From positions 47,091,840 to 47,155,839 of the forward strand of contig CM049322.1 in assembly GCA_026874595.1 (NCBI GenBank): 64,000 nt of DNA, written 5' to 3'. Shown one piece after another: positions 47,592-60,722 of the stretch. Position 1 is the stretch's first letter. Every line of letters begins with the position of its first letter. The notes under the pieces are model-generated. The model was not told the origin of the DNA. It made no database searches and saw only the letters and a program-made list of their open reading frames with translations. The stretch comes from Sipunculus nudus (taxonomy: Eukaryota; Annelida; Sipuncula; Golfingiida; Sipunculidae). The position numbers and the translations under genes are program-made.

Positions 47592-47660
<69 letters not shown>
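47577..47660. repeat. (TA)n microsatellite
   Basis: TA run with a few TG interruptions at its left end. Confidence 0.95.
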
Positions 47661-47665
<5 letters not shown>

Positions 47666-48491
47666 AACTATCTTAAATATTTAATCCAGTTAGAAATATC
47701 AGTCGCACGTTGAATAAACAAAAAAAAAAATATCATATTTGCGGATTGTAGAATTAACAATAAACAATACATGAATTACTACATTTATACAATGCTGTAT
47801 ATTGCAATAAAGTCCAAAATCTTCAGATACTAGTGAAAGGAATTTCATGATTGTGCTTTAAGCAATTTAATCATTATTAGGCTATGTCAAATTTCGCAAG
47901 GACGGAGAGTTCTGGATGGGGGGAGGGGGGGGGGGGGGGGGTTGGCCCCACTGCTAGTTTCTCGGCTGAGATATGTAATAAAAGTTTCCCGGATTTGAGT
48001 TCTGTATCCCTGGACCACAGTGGATTTTTTTCTTAAATCTATACGAAATGCAATCAGTAATGTGTATTAAATATTCTTCAGCACATTTGAAACCTATTAA
48101 AGGTAGCTAATCACATGGCATGCAAGTGTATTCAATATACACGAAATATCATGTTTCCCCCTTAAAATATGGTTGTGTATTTAATTGCCATGCAGGCAGT
48201 CTAGTTAGACATCACCATCACGTATGCTTGAATGGTTCAGCGGAATTTATTAATCATTCATAAAATGTGGATCTTTGTAAATGTATTATTTTGTGATTTT
48301 TCGAATAGTGTAAAATATGATATCGACAGATCGCCCAAACGCACCTTCCGATATGCGACCCACCGATTGATCGCCCACTACATAGCATAAGCACAGTCTC
48401 TAATGCAAGCATATCATGAAACAGATACCCTTAACAATTAATAAAATCATGCACAAGAAATAAATAAGAAACACATATATATAAGTTCACT

Positions 48492-48890
48492 TCAGACCGG
48501 CTTCTGTGGCTCAGGGGTAGAGCGCAGGACTCAAAGGCGGGAGATCACGAGTTTCGAATATCAGCCGAGGCGTTGAGTTTTTTTACGGTTGGCCGCCACC
48601 CAGGGTGAGCGCTCTGCAGGCTTAATCGGAAGGTCGTGTCTAACGGCCGTGTTTCACTCACAAACGAGTGTGCCTTTCGGGGGTCCTCGGCGGTATGATT
48701 ACCAGCCCAGGGCCCGCAGGTGCAGCAGTCACCGGGCCTGGTTAACGCCTGGATATAAAATGAGAGGAAGCGTGTGATACTGCCCTGTCACGTAGTCCGA
48801 AACCGTAATGAAAACCTGCAGATGTACATATACTTAGTTAAGCTAGCATTAAAAAAATGGAGGCGGTTATCTCAAACAAAACAAAAATAT
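48492..48890 (+). mobile_element. tRNA-derived SINE, family B
   Basis: The 5' part resembles a tRNA: A box tggctcaggggtagagc and a B-box-like gagtttcgaatatc. The 3' part ends with ctgcagatgtacatatactt and ggaggcggttatctc, shared with the truncated copy at 56090-56290. A true tRNA gene is unlikely because the acceptor stem does not close and a long non-tRNA body follows. Confidence 0.75.
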
Positions 48891-51041
48891 AAAAAAAGTT
48901 CACTTCAAACTGAAGTAAGTACCCTTCATGTATAACAATTTTCAATTAACAGCGATCCATGCAGTATACATGACGTGCACATGAAAGGTAAACAGGTGTG
49001 AAGTATTGGACCGCATTAATTGCATCTGATTCTCACAAGGTGCATGCGCACGCTCCCGGGAATCTGCTACGTAGGGTCAAGCCCTATTGTGTCATATATG
49101 AGTAGACTTTGTATATTTTAACCCGGATACAACATTTTTATCATTGTTAATAAGCAGGTAGTTAGCGTTTTTTTTTTTTGCGATCGTCAAATTAGACTTA
49201 CGTTTTAAGTTTTCAGGGAAAATCGCGTCTAATAACAGATCGTCGAACTGGCTTACAGGAGTAGCGATACCTGGCGTCTGTTGCAGAGACTACACCTGGG
49301 CTCAGCTTCTTTTACAACCGCAGGTGGCTTCTCGAATAACTTCATGATTGAATGTCGCTTGCCTAGATTCTAATAGACGCAAGGGCGAAAATACATTTTC
49401 GCTTCGGGGGTGGGGAGGGGCCGGGGGGGGGGGGGGGGTCTGCTGTTCAGAGGGAACATTTTATATAAAGGATTTATATACTACAAATAAAATAAATCAG
49501 TTGTTGTAATGATCGACATGCTGTTGATTGTAGCTGCAGCCGCGAGTTATGTTTTGCCTGATTCAGCAGTTTTCACCAGGAAAAACGGAAATACACAGAT
49601 CACATTACGCGGCAGTTTTGCCGGTGATCAATGCCCCGGGCTACTTGGTGCGTGTACACACTGACTGCATGTACTTCGCCGAATCAGTGTATAGCCACCA
49701 TTGTCTGCAACACCTCGTCCCGAGACACACAGGTGAGTCGTCAAAGACTGCAGCTGTTTCTTCTATTAATATTTGTATGCTGGGGATGGTTTATATGCTA
49801 ACAACGAGTCGGTCTTCACGATCACTCGATTGATTTCCTGGTTCGTGTGTGTATATAATAATATTGGCCTATAGTTGGGCGATTATCTATATATAGCCGG
49901 GGCTAAACAAGTGCCCTGTTTCATTAGCGCCACCTCCATTCTATATATTTAGAGGCGGGAAAAAGAGCGCATGTAGGGCCTACTCCTCATACTCTGTTTA
50001 GGCGATGTCACATCCCTAATGCCTTAGTTGTAAACTATTAATTTATGCTGAGAGATAAGGTAAAACTATAATTGAATCAACGGGATATAGATGTAACTGT
50101 TGAAACGTAAGGGCGTACATATGGGTCTTTAAGTAACTGTAACGGAGCCTGAAATCTTGTTTTCGGTCTCTGCTTGCTGTTTATAAAATTGTCAAGGTGA
50201 AATGCAATAATAAAGTTAATCATAAACGCATGCCTCTCCCTGATTATTAGACTTACAACCGGGTCATTTATGTTTTAATGCATGCACAATTGAGAGTTTC
50301 AACCAAGGATCGAATATTAATGTTTCATTTAACTTATTAATAGTCATATGTCCAAACATATTTCTGAGTGCGCTCATCTGTACACTTTAATACAGTTGTA
50401 CAGTTGCAGAGGTCTTAGGTGGCTATTAATGAAAAACTGATAAGACTTGACTGAGTTGACAGGGACATGTTAATGTACTGACAACAAGTGACAATATTAA
50501 CTGATAAGCTGAAAATATCCGTAATCAAACAAACAGCGTGACTAAGCATCTTATCAGTAAAATACGAATCTGGTCAACGGGTACGGATCCGCGTGTGTAG
50601 TAAGTATAACACTATTCGGGCCATCACGAGCACCGCCTCCATGGAATTCTCTAAATCGAGACTGTATAAATTTTGTCTATAGGTACCTGCAAGAACAACC
50701 TATATTTTCTTGTATAATATAAATTATCACTTGGCAATTTCCACATATAGGCATATGTATATTAACCAAACACGATGTCTATGGTTCATATATGTGTGTG
50801 TGTGTGTGCGCGCTATACTGTATACAGCTTTAGCCATTAAACTGTTACACCCGTCATGGATCTCTTTGAACTATCAGGTAAAAATGTATTTATCCTTTTT
50901 ATGTTTTTTTTTTCAATATTTGATCTATTTATACGTTTTAAGACCCTTAAGCCGGAAAGACATAAATTTATATGGGTTCATTCTTGTATATCCATTTTTG
51001 TTTTTGTTTCAGAGAATGAAAGCGAAAAGCTAGCATTTTAG

Positions 51042-51128
<87 letters not shown>

Positions 51129-52923
51129 ACACATGCGTGTACAAACACGTTTGCCGTGCCTCTCGCATCTTCCCTATATATTTATCCTACTAGCCGTTGT
51201 CCCGGTTTATATAAATTTGATATGTTTGAAGCCACTGAGAATATGCACAGTCTCGAGTTTCGGGCATTAAACAAACGGTTAGTCTGTTGCCAGAGGCCGC
51301 GTGCCTTGAGTCAATGTTTGAACATTCTGGCGTGTGTTTATATTATTTCTGCCTGTATATCGATATATCTCGCAAGGTCATCTATCGTGTCCACGTTTCT
51401 TATGTAGGTAACAACGTCCAAACCAGTTTAGGTATTAAAATAATACTCATAAACATTTTGTCAAAGGTAACAACGTGTCCGGCCCAACCGATTTCGTTTT
51501 AAAATAATAATTATAGTTATAATCATTTTTTCCAAGGTTTAATGATGTAAAATCAGTTAGAAAAAAAAATAATAAACAATCCCTTTAATGCAAGTTTAAC
51601 TTCTTGTTACATAAAAGAGAAACCGTCTACAATCAATCGTAATAAAAAAAAACTGTCATATCGAAATACCTGTAACGTTATTTAAAATACCTAACATTAG
51701 GTATTTACAAAAAAAAATTATACTTAAAATTTTCCATGAATACGTTTATTCTTTTTTTTTCGTAAGATAAATATAATTTTGCACCACTAGCCACCATTAA
51801 CATGGAATCAAAATGATATCCTTCTGTCGCCGAGTCTCAAACAAGCAAAGACCTTTTTCGCTACACCCTCTGTCGGCGAGGTGTGACACACTGGATGATC
51901 GGGTCCGTTATATCGACGATGGAAGATTGTATTCCTTACATATCAGATGATATGAGGATCTTATCCTTAAAAACTATTTTCCTTCTTTTAGCAAAACCGT
52001 CAATGCTGGCTCCTTAGGCCGAACCCGGCGGGGGGGGGGGGGGGGGGGGCACGTTCGTAGAGTTCGTAATTTTATTGATTTATTTTATATTTTTTGCCTG
52101 TCTTGCATACTGGCCAGCAGTGTAATTACTCTAATAACATTTATATTTGTAGTATCGCAAAATCCTTACAAGCTATGTTTAAATTTTTACTGTGTTGCTG
52201 AGTGAAATATAGTGAGTTTTATATAAGTTATTTTGAATTCGCAAATTTAAAATTTAATAAAATCTAAATTTCAATTCATTGCAGATTTTCCTTCACAAAT
52301 GCCACAATTTAAGGTCACAAAGGAGACTTTACATATATCCTTTTTATTTTGTATTAAACGTTCCCTTTTCATGAAGATTCTGAGCAAAGTATATATAAAA
52401 TCAGATTCATGAGCCAGTTGTGCCCACTCTATAGCAAAACCCTGGATCCGCCACTGGATTCGCTGGTCAAGAACCATGCAGACAATAACCCTTGCGGACA
52501 GTGTTCATGCTCATGGATAAGTGATAATGCTCATCATTTTCTTTCATGGGAAAGCAAAAAAAAAAAGTGATCCACACTCTTAATATCTGCTCATGATGTG
52601 CGAAATGCTTTTCAATCGAACGGGTATCACCAGTGCATACGATCAATTCCAAAATATGGTATCATCATCACAAAAGAATTTACATGCTAACATTGAATAT
52701 TTATTTTTTTTTTATTTCATTGTACACCAGATAGTGGCATCATCTTTGACGTCATGTTGAAGATTTTGACATCACATCCGGTTTCTTTCAAGGCAAAACC
52801 AAAGAGCTTCCTCTTAAAAAAAACACAGGACTCTGGGAATTTACTGTTGTGTGTATGTGAAAAAAGTAAGTGAAACACCACAACGGTTTGAACATGTTTC
52901 TTGTTTTATTCATTATTTATTAG
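48891..52923. other. Upstream region of GST gene 4, no coding region recognised
   Basis: It contains a (CA)n run (51042-51084) next to (TA)n (about 51089-51124), poly-G tracts at about 49420-49438 and 52030-52049, and an M5-like end fragment near 52440 (cctggatccgccactg). A strong donor (cacacag|gtgagt, GT at 49732) might end a non-coding first exon of gene 4, whose acceptor is at 52923, but no TATA box supports it. Confidence 0.4.
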
Positions 52924-52933
52924 TGACCACACC

Positions 52934-53134
52934 ATGCCAACGTACAAGCTTCGTTACTTCGACGGAAGGGGCCGGGCGGAGACTGCCCGGATGCTGTTCG
53001 CGCTGGCTGGCCAGTCGTACGAGGACATCCGGCTGACACAGGAGCAGTGGAAGGAATATAAACCAAGTGAGTGTTTTTCCGTGTGTCATTTTACTGTCAT
53101 ATCAGTGTCAATATAAGATTTGCTATATCCCCCC

Positions 53135-53202
<68 letters not shown>

Positions 53203-56200
53203 AACTGTAAAGTTTTATGAAAATGTTTGAGTTTCTAAAGTCACCAAAGGAAAAACATTATCATAATTTATGAAGTGGAAGGACGGTCGGTAGGACGACA
53301 CTTGTCCATCTCCGCTGACAAACAGGGTTCGACCCCTGGCGTGGTCATGACAGGGGGATTTTGTTGCCCGTGAAAGGTTGGTGGTTTTCCCGGCTTCTAG
53401 TATTTCCTCCACTTCCAGAGACAACAACATGACGCCATCTGAGCCATGGAGAATGCCTCGTATTAGTTACTATGACTAGTTGTGCAATCCATGTATAATA
53501 AATAAAGTTTATATATCTCAATGCATCTGCCCCTTCTGCGTCCTATATGACACCATTGCAACATCATTTAGTTTAATAATATTGTACGTTAAAACTCAAT
53601 CCAGATGTGTCAGTACAATGGAAGACAAACGGATACAACAGTTTTTCGGTCTCTCAATATGGCGGCAGCATGGGCACTGGAACTCGATCGCAGAGTTTCT
53701 CGAGTCCTGGTCATCAATAACCGCTGACCCCCGACCCCCCCCCCCCCCCACCTTGTGGTTAGTAACATATTTTCCTTTGACACGTTTCCGTTAGCACTCA
53801 TGTCTCCACCAGATGTCATACCGGTGGCATTTTTTTCTGGAAGAAAGATGTTCAGAGAGTCAATTAACAGGCATCTACGATGAATGAAATGTGTTACAGG
53901 TGCTCTTTCTATTATGTGACACGGGCGTATCTCGTGTTGTTGTTGCATTTACTTCGGATCGTACTGGTTGAACTCTCGTTGTCATGTGAGCCTTGGGTTT
54001 TCACGCCTGGTCGTGGGTCACGTGATGAGCCTGGTATGTGTAGAGTCACGCGGCTATGTCTTTCTGGAGAAATCCTGAAACGTGTGTTGGGCAAGACCTT
54101 ATAGACTGTTCTAGAAGTGGAAAATTCCCGGCTCGAGGTGTGAAGGTATGTAAAGGGGATGTTTTTTAGAACCAGAGAGCAGACAGCAGACCAGATACCA
54201 GCGGACGCAGAAGCGTGTGTCACAGTCTAAGACCATATTCGACGAATGCGGCAATTATAGATTTTCAAGGACTTTCACCTGGATTTTATACATTTGGACT
54301 TCAGTTAACTTTCTGTGTTATTGCAAGAACTTTCCACTGGACTGTCATTCTCCGAGATTTTACATGCAAAGGACTTATCGTGGTGATGGTGTTGGTATCG
54401 AGGTACTGTGCCATTATCTTTCTGTGTTATTATATTGACTTGTTGCTATAACGTTGTGTTACTGTATAGTTGTATTGATTTAGTGTATTGTATTGTTAGG
54501 ATTGTTTTAGGAATAAATTATAGTTATTTGTTAACAAAAAAACACTGACTTCTTTATTCATTCCCCTAGACATTTCGCGCTGCCTAGTGTTGCGGAATCG
54601 GATTTTTTTATCTCCATTACAAAATGTGTGTTCATCACGCGTACGTGATCTGTTTATATTAGGTTCCGTAACAAATGAAACATCAAACGTAAACCCATTA
54701 ATACATAATTTCACAGTAGTTGCTAATATTGTACCTTCACTTCAGAAACTCCTTTCGGACAGATGCCTCTGCTGGAAGTAGATGGCGTTGTCATCGCTCA
54801 GAGTAACGCATTATCAAGGTACTTGGCCAAAACTTTCGGTAAGTAGTTCTCAAGTATTAGTAAGTGGAAATCAAGGGATATTTTGTATTTCTGCCATAGA
54901 TTTAACGATTTTTTTCTAATTGATAGAAAATGAATTTAAATTATGTAACGTTAACATATGGGTAAAGTCAAGGCGTAGGAACTGTGCTGGTAATTCAGAC
55001 ACGGAGTGATTACTGTATATATTTAATCTTATTACCAAAATAAGTGCATGTAATCGATTAATATTATTATTACTTTATGATCAGTAACCATGGTTACAAC
55101 CATGAATACAAACCTTAATATTACATGTTGTAAGGCAACATAAGAATGGACAAGTGCATCAAAGATAAACAACCTTGTGCAAAACACTGAAAGAGTGGTC
55201 AGTCACATCAAGATAAGTAACAGATGTGGTTAAGAGTCTGAAGGAAAACAAGAAATGATTGACATAACCTGTAATGCTGGATTTAGAGTAAAAACATATG
55301 TCTTTATAAACATAATCTTAAAGATTCACTTTTATTGATGGCTTACATTAGTGGTAAACATAAAGGGTGGTTTTTAAGGAAACATTAACTGTAGCAGTTT
55401 GAAAATTGAAAATATTTAAGTAATCATTAAGCAGATATAATTATGGTTACGATTAAATTGGCAGAGTAATCGATAACCATTACAATAACCTTGCGTGAAA
55501 AAATATTGATTTCGATTACGATAATAATTACTTAAAAATGATTATAATAATTCATTATGTAATCGATTACGATTACAATTACAAAAAATTGATTACAATT
55601 ATTGATTATGTAATCGATTACGATTACAATTACTATTTGATTACAATAACTGGTTATGATTACCCCATGTTTGACTTGTAAATTCCTTCACAACGGGAAA
55701 ACAATGTACAGTGTAACCTCTATTATGTGGACATCATTTAAAATAGGACAGATCGTTCACTTTACATGTGTGCCCACTTTATACAGGTGATCCCTGTAAG
55801 ATAAAGTGCTAGAGTAGAAATATTGCGAATGTTCATAAACGCCAGAATACAGAGTTACCCACGGACGGGATATGAACTGTGCCATGACAGATTAACATTT
55901 TACACATTAGACATATATCTTTAGGTTTCGTGGGTAAGACCCCTCTGGAGGCGGCCCGTGCTGACATGGTTGTGGACACACTGGAGGATCTCGTGAAACC
56001 CCTTGAAGGAATATTCTCATGCAAAGATGAAGAAAAAAAGGTGGGTGTTTTCTTACTGAAATACAGGACTTGCCAAATGTATTCAGGAGAACCTGTCTCT
56101 AAGTATATTTGCTCCCGCAAGATACCATCACCGGCAAGGACCAACAGGTACGGTAGACACCGTGCCTCGGTGACATCAGGATACAAAAATTATATGAAAT

Positions 56201-58426
56201 GGAACTCTGCAGATGTACATACTTAGGTTAAGAATCAGATAAGAAAGCATAAAAATGGATGTGGTTACCTCCACAAGAAAACGCACTGCCAAGACCTGTA
56301 TTTTTTGTAAAGAAACAAAAAAAAAAAAAGATCAACAAATATTGTATGCAAGTATTTTTTAGGCTCAGTTCCACATCCTCCTTATATATGCCTCCACTCC
56401 ATTGGGGAGAGAGACATCGTGTTTGGTCTGTGGCCGTTGTCTGTGTCATTTCTTGTGAACTCGATAACTTTTGAACGATTCAACATTACGTCATGACATT
56501 TGAAAATTAAATTGTTTCTACAAATATATTGGACAACTTAAAAAAACCCGGTGATCTCGACATTCAACATCAAATTCATATTGGCCGAAACAGGATTTTT
56601 GTGTGAACAGTATAACTTTTGAAGTATCGCATATTTTTCCTTAAATTTGAAATATTAATTGTTTCTATCAAGATCTTATAGGAGGTTAAAAACTGGTGAC
56701 CTTGATCTTATAATCTGTTTTGGAAAGTGTTTCTAACAAAATCTCGGAATTGTTTTAAAAATTAGTGAACTTGACCTACATGTTCAAGGACAAATCAGCT
56801 GGAATAGAAATTCTTTGTGATCACTGTTGAACCACTTTTGAACTTTTGAAGCACTCAATATATTTTCTTTAAATTTGATTTGGAAAGTGTTAATAACAAA
56901 ATCTCAGAATTATTTAAAATTCAGTGACCTTGACCTACATTATCAGGTCAAATCAGCAGGAATATAAATATTTGGTTTACACTATCACTTTTGAAGCACT
57001 CAATATATTTTCTTGAAATTAGATCAGTGAAATGTTATGAAAAAGTCTCGGAAATGATCGGAAACCGGTGCCCTTGACCTACTTCTTTAATATCAAGTCA
57101 GCAAGAATAGAAATCATTTATGAATACTGTGACTTTTGAAGTAGTTAATATTTTTTCTAATCAAATTTAGGGATGGAAGACCCACAGAGAGGGGAGTTAT
57201 ATACCTGTTTTGATATTGCAAAAACAACCTCATTCTAGTTACCTCTCTCTGCGCCCACCACTATTGATTTTAATCATCGTTAGGTAAATAAGGAAGAAAA
57301 AAAAAGAACAGATGGAAAGATCCCAAGGACATAGATGGCAATGCAAAACGAATCACAAATTTATGGTAAGACTGTTTTTACTTTACCTGCAGGCAGAGCT
57401 AAAGAAGACTTACTTGGAAGAAAAGCTCCCGCCCATTCTGAGCGGCTTGGAGAAGGTCTTCTGCATGAACAACAACGGATCTGGCTTCTTTGTTGGCGAT
57501 GAGGTATGTATTTAGTCAAAGTCATCATACATTTTCCTTTAATTGTATTTTTTATAGAATCAGATAAAAGACAAACTATGATTAAAGCAGGCTTGCTAAA
57601 TCACACTTTTTAAAAAGAGTCACTCTTTTTTTAGGATTTCCTAAAAATGACTCAAATTACTACTTTTTTCACCCTGTTTTATAACAGGTCTTTTTTTTCA
57701 GTGAAAAAAAAATGTTGATGTATGTTATTTCTCTCAGTCCAGTTAGAAGGAGAATGGGACCCGTCAAACTTTTTGTGTGTGTGCAAATGTCCAGCCTGTG
57801 TGAAAACGTGTATCTTCATGCAGGGGGACGTGCAATGTATGTTTCCTACTTTTGGAACTGGATCTAGCCGTTTCCCTTGACCACTGGCTAGCGTTGAATA
57901 ATAACGATGGTCGGATGGGCCGATGAACTTTCCTCAGACAGTCCTTATAAGGACAATGTATATAATCCGCAAAAACTATATATTAATCATCCAGCGCTTG
58001 TAAGTCATTGCTGTTAAATTTGGTTTGAACCGGCATACACCCATGTGTCGTAAGCAAAATCTATCAACACTGGCTACAGGGTGGTTGGTTGGCGACCAGT
58101 ACCCGTCTTGCAGGAGACAAGGGTATTGCTACGATAAATAGTCTTAATGATATGATAGGTCGACGAAGCATGAACAAAATGGGTGCGTAGTGTGACCTTA
58201 TATTTTAGAAGGGTAGTGTTCTCTAGGAAGTGATTAATAATACTGGTTTATGTTTCAGCTGACCTGGGCTGACCTGTCCTTCATCAACATCATCGACTGG
58301 GTACCAATGATGGGGATGGACGTGCCATGGGACAAAGCTCCAAAGCTCAAGGCTCTGAAGGACAGAGTGGAAGCCGTTCCAAAGATCGCTGAGTGGATCA
58401 AAAAGAGGCCACAGACTCAGTTCTAA
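52934..58426 (+). CDS. Sigma-class glutathione S-transferase, gene 4 (5 coding exons, 206 aa)
   Basis: The exons are 52934-53066, 54746-54838, 55925-56040, 57393-57503 and 58259-58426 (stop TAA 58424-58426), phases 1,1,0,0, all with GT-AG borders. The N-terminal domain has Tyr8, Arg14, Trp39, Lys43, Gln50-Met51-Pro52 and Gln63-Ser64 in standard sigma-class spacing. The C-terminal domain carries VGDE/LTWAD across the last junction. A tag acceptor at 52921-52923, ten bases before the ATG, implies an upstream non-coding exon. Introns hold a SINE, a solo LTR, a SINE fragment and a tandem repeat. Of the four genes it is closest to the canonical glutathione site. Substrate unknown. Confidence 0.94.
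53140..53200. repeat. (TA)n microsatellite in intron 1 of GST gene 4
   Basis: About 60 bp of uninterrupted TA. Confidence 0.95.
53283..53520 (+). mobile_element. tRNA-derived SINE, family A, in intron 1 of GST gene 4
   Basis: A B-box-like gggttcgacccc is followed by a body and a tail (gagaatgcctcgtattagtt, then gtgcaatccatgtataataa) shared with 6035-6285. The tail conservation defines the family better than the tRNA-like head. Confidence 0.7.
53892..54673 (+). mobile_element. Solo LTR, 782 bp, in intron 1 of GST gene 4
   Basis: It begins TGTTACAGG and ends TTCCGTAACA, so it has TG...CA ends with a short terminal inversion, and is flanked by AATG on both sides (53888-53891 and 54674-54677). 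A poly(A) signal AATAAA lies near 54513. No adjacent primer site, pol sequence or second LTR was seen. It is a different family from the 777-bp LTR. Confidence 0.75.
55440..55665. repeat. TAATCGATTA-rich repeat in intron 2 of GST gene 4
   Basis: Repeated and partly palindromic units such as gtaatcgattacgattacaa occur four to five times. It resembles the ends of AT-rich MITEs, but no target duplication was identified. Confidence 0.6.
56090..56290 (+). mobile_element. 5'-truncated SINE, family B, in intron 3 of GST gene 4
   Basis: Shares the 3' body and tail of 48492-48890 (caccg-gcct, ggata-aaaa, ctgcagatgtacat, atgg-ggttacctc). The tRNA-like head is missing. Confidence 0.6.
56551..57165. repeat. 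Tandem repeat with tgaccttgacctac motif in intron 3 of GST gene 4
   Basis: Related units starting with gtga(c/a)cttgacct at about 56551, 56695, 56765, 56924 and 57067 are followed by gaagcactcaatatattttc and caaatcagc. Spacing is about 145-160 bp with one short unit. Confidence 0.65.
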
Positions 58427-58883
58427 GGAAGTGGAAACAAACGAGCCCGGAACCGGAAATGCTTTACTTTTCGCCGATGTCGGTGGAAATAGGTTCTCAC
58501 TGCTATTAAGTTCTCCATGCTACAATCTGACTTTATTTTCATTCATTTTAATAGTACAGTATATTTGCCGACCTTTCGCAAGGCAGTGTTTCATTAAGCC
58601 TGGATCTAGGGTTATTTGCAGATAAAACCTGCACAGATTTTTCCTCCATAATAGATTAGTGGTCAGCGCTATTATGACTGAAAGCAGTTGTAACATTTGA
58701 TATTCAGGAACACAAGACATACCCTTAGGAAAGCTGGTTGACTCTTCTAAAACTGACACTTGTACTGCCACTCGCTTTAATATTTTACACCATTCAGTTT
58801 ATCAAATGTTATATGGTGGGCTGATATAGTCCTTGGGTGAAAGTTTATTGCAATGACTTAAGGTTCCATAAGGTCACAAGATG

Positions 58884-58889
58884 AATAAA
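58884..58889 (+). terminator. Possible poly(A) signal of GST gene 4
   Basis: First AATAAA after the stop codon, about 460 bases downstream; distance makes it uncertain. Confidence 0.35.
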
Positions 58890-60497
58890 AAACATCATTT
58901 TTTTAAATGGATCGTGATTCAGTAAAGTATGGATTATAGATCTTTTTAGGTCCATCGGATGATTATACGTCACAGTACTCTCGGTAATCTTGACCAGAGT
59001 GATAATTACTGATAATTAATCAGTGCCGTAATAAATGGTTAATTATGTATTATCCTGTTTGTCCATCTTGTTCTCACTTTTTTTTAGGATCGGGCAATAA
59101 AGCATTTCCCGTCCTTGTCTAGCTCGCTACTAAGTGATTTTTCAATTAATATACATTGTATAATTCTCTGCATTGTGAAATCGTCAAAACGGTATTGTCA
59201 TTAAACACTTATAAAAATCGCGAAAAATTAACCTTGCGAATATAAAACCAAGCACAGTATTCGGCAGGCACTGATGAGATAAGGATGATCAACTGGTATG
59301 ACTTGTATCCAGAATTAAGTGTGAAACAGTAATAAATAATTTAACCGATTCTTGCTGTTAAGCCGTGCTTTTTATTACATCTTCTCTTCATTCAACACAG
59401 GCGTGCACGTCACGACAGATCAAGCACTGAAATTAAATCGATCTGTATTTGGACTATAATAGTGACTGCGAATATTTATAATCAGACGACCTGTTCTTGC
59501 ACTAGAATAGAATGCAGCCGTTTGAAAAAAAAAAAATATTGGGGGTATTATGATAGACTTCTTATTTATCACTTAATCTGAGTTTCAAAACTTAATTTAG
59601 GTTTTAAGGATATACGGTCATTCCAGTTATATTGTAGGATTTCTGACACAGAGAGAATACATCAATTTAATAATTAAGGTTTAAATCGCAAAAAAATGGC
59701 ATTAAGATACGTCTTAATTTAGAATAAACGTACTGTTATATTTAAGCGGAAACATTCTAGTCTGCCAATCCTTAGGGAACGTATTATAAATAACTAAACC
59801 AAATAAATAACTATCATAAGCTGCAAGCTTGTCCCCAATCATCTGAGGCTGGATAGCGGCTATTCTACATCTCACGCATGCTGGGGCCCACTCTGATATG
59901 GGGGGGGGGGGGGGGTCAATGGGGAAGCCTACAATGGCGATGGAAGAGTGTCTGGAAAACGCCATTGCATTCACACGATTTCAATTGTAGGAAATTCATG
60001 ATACATTGGGGAATGACATCGACCTCTGCTTTGACGAAGTATATTATAAGTAAATTATGAAAAATGCGATACTAGCAACAAGCGAGGCCAGTGTAATTTC
60101 ATAGTGTCAGCGTTTTAGTTCAGCAGTACAGATCCTTTCACACTAAGACGCGATAGCCGTCACGTTTTCACGTTTGCGCAAAATAACCGGAAGTTGCGGA
60201 AGTCTTGTAGCCATTTTTTTGTGTGTGCTGTTTTGTGTGGGTTTCAGCAAGTATCCTCACGTTTCAAGGCGCGTTTCAAGGCGCTGTTCGTCATCTTGTC
60301 GCGTTTTCTCAGCGTCTACCTGCGATTAAGCGAAATATGCTAACCATGTCCAAAATATTCCAACATGTTGAGTCTCTGTCCAAATTGTCATGCATACCTT
60401 AATTCACAGTGTTCCCGTGCGCTGATGTGGGAATTGATGCGTTGGCATGGATTCAGTCGGGCATTTCTATAATAGATGATTTCACAACGCGAGTAGT
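58890..60497. other. Intergenic, nothing recognised
   Basis: AT-rich DNA with a poly-G tract near 59899-59915. No credible exon, RNA gene or mobile element ends were found. Confidence 0.5.
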
Positions 60498-60502
60498 AAC
60501 GC

Positions 60503-60717
60503 CAGAAGCGGATTCAAAGGGGAACTAGGGAATCAGGAGCACCCCCCCCCCATCACCCTTTTTTTCAGCTGCCGCTACCTTTTTAAAGTGTTTCAGACCA
60601 ATTTTGCGGCTTGGATTCCCCCCCTCCTCCCTTCCGGACCTGGGGATCTTTTTTAGATTTGTCATTAGTCCTCCTCGTTTGGACCCCTCTTTTTCCTAAA
60701 TCTTGGATCCGCCCCTG
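60503..60717. mobile_element. Short inverted-repeat element, family M5, copy 3
   Basis: Begins CAGAAGCGGATTC and ends TTGGATCCGCCCCTG, flanked by AACGC (60498-60502 and 60718-60722). Confidence 0.8.
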
Positions 60718-60722
60718 AACGC

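Noticed and set aside
48492-48565. tRNA-like sequence
   Set aside because: A and B boxes are present but the acceptor stem does not close and a long SINE body follows.
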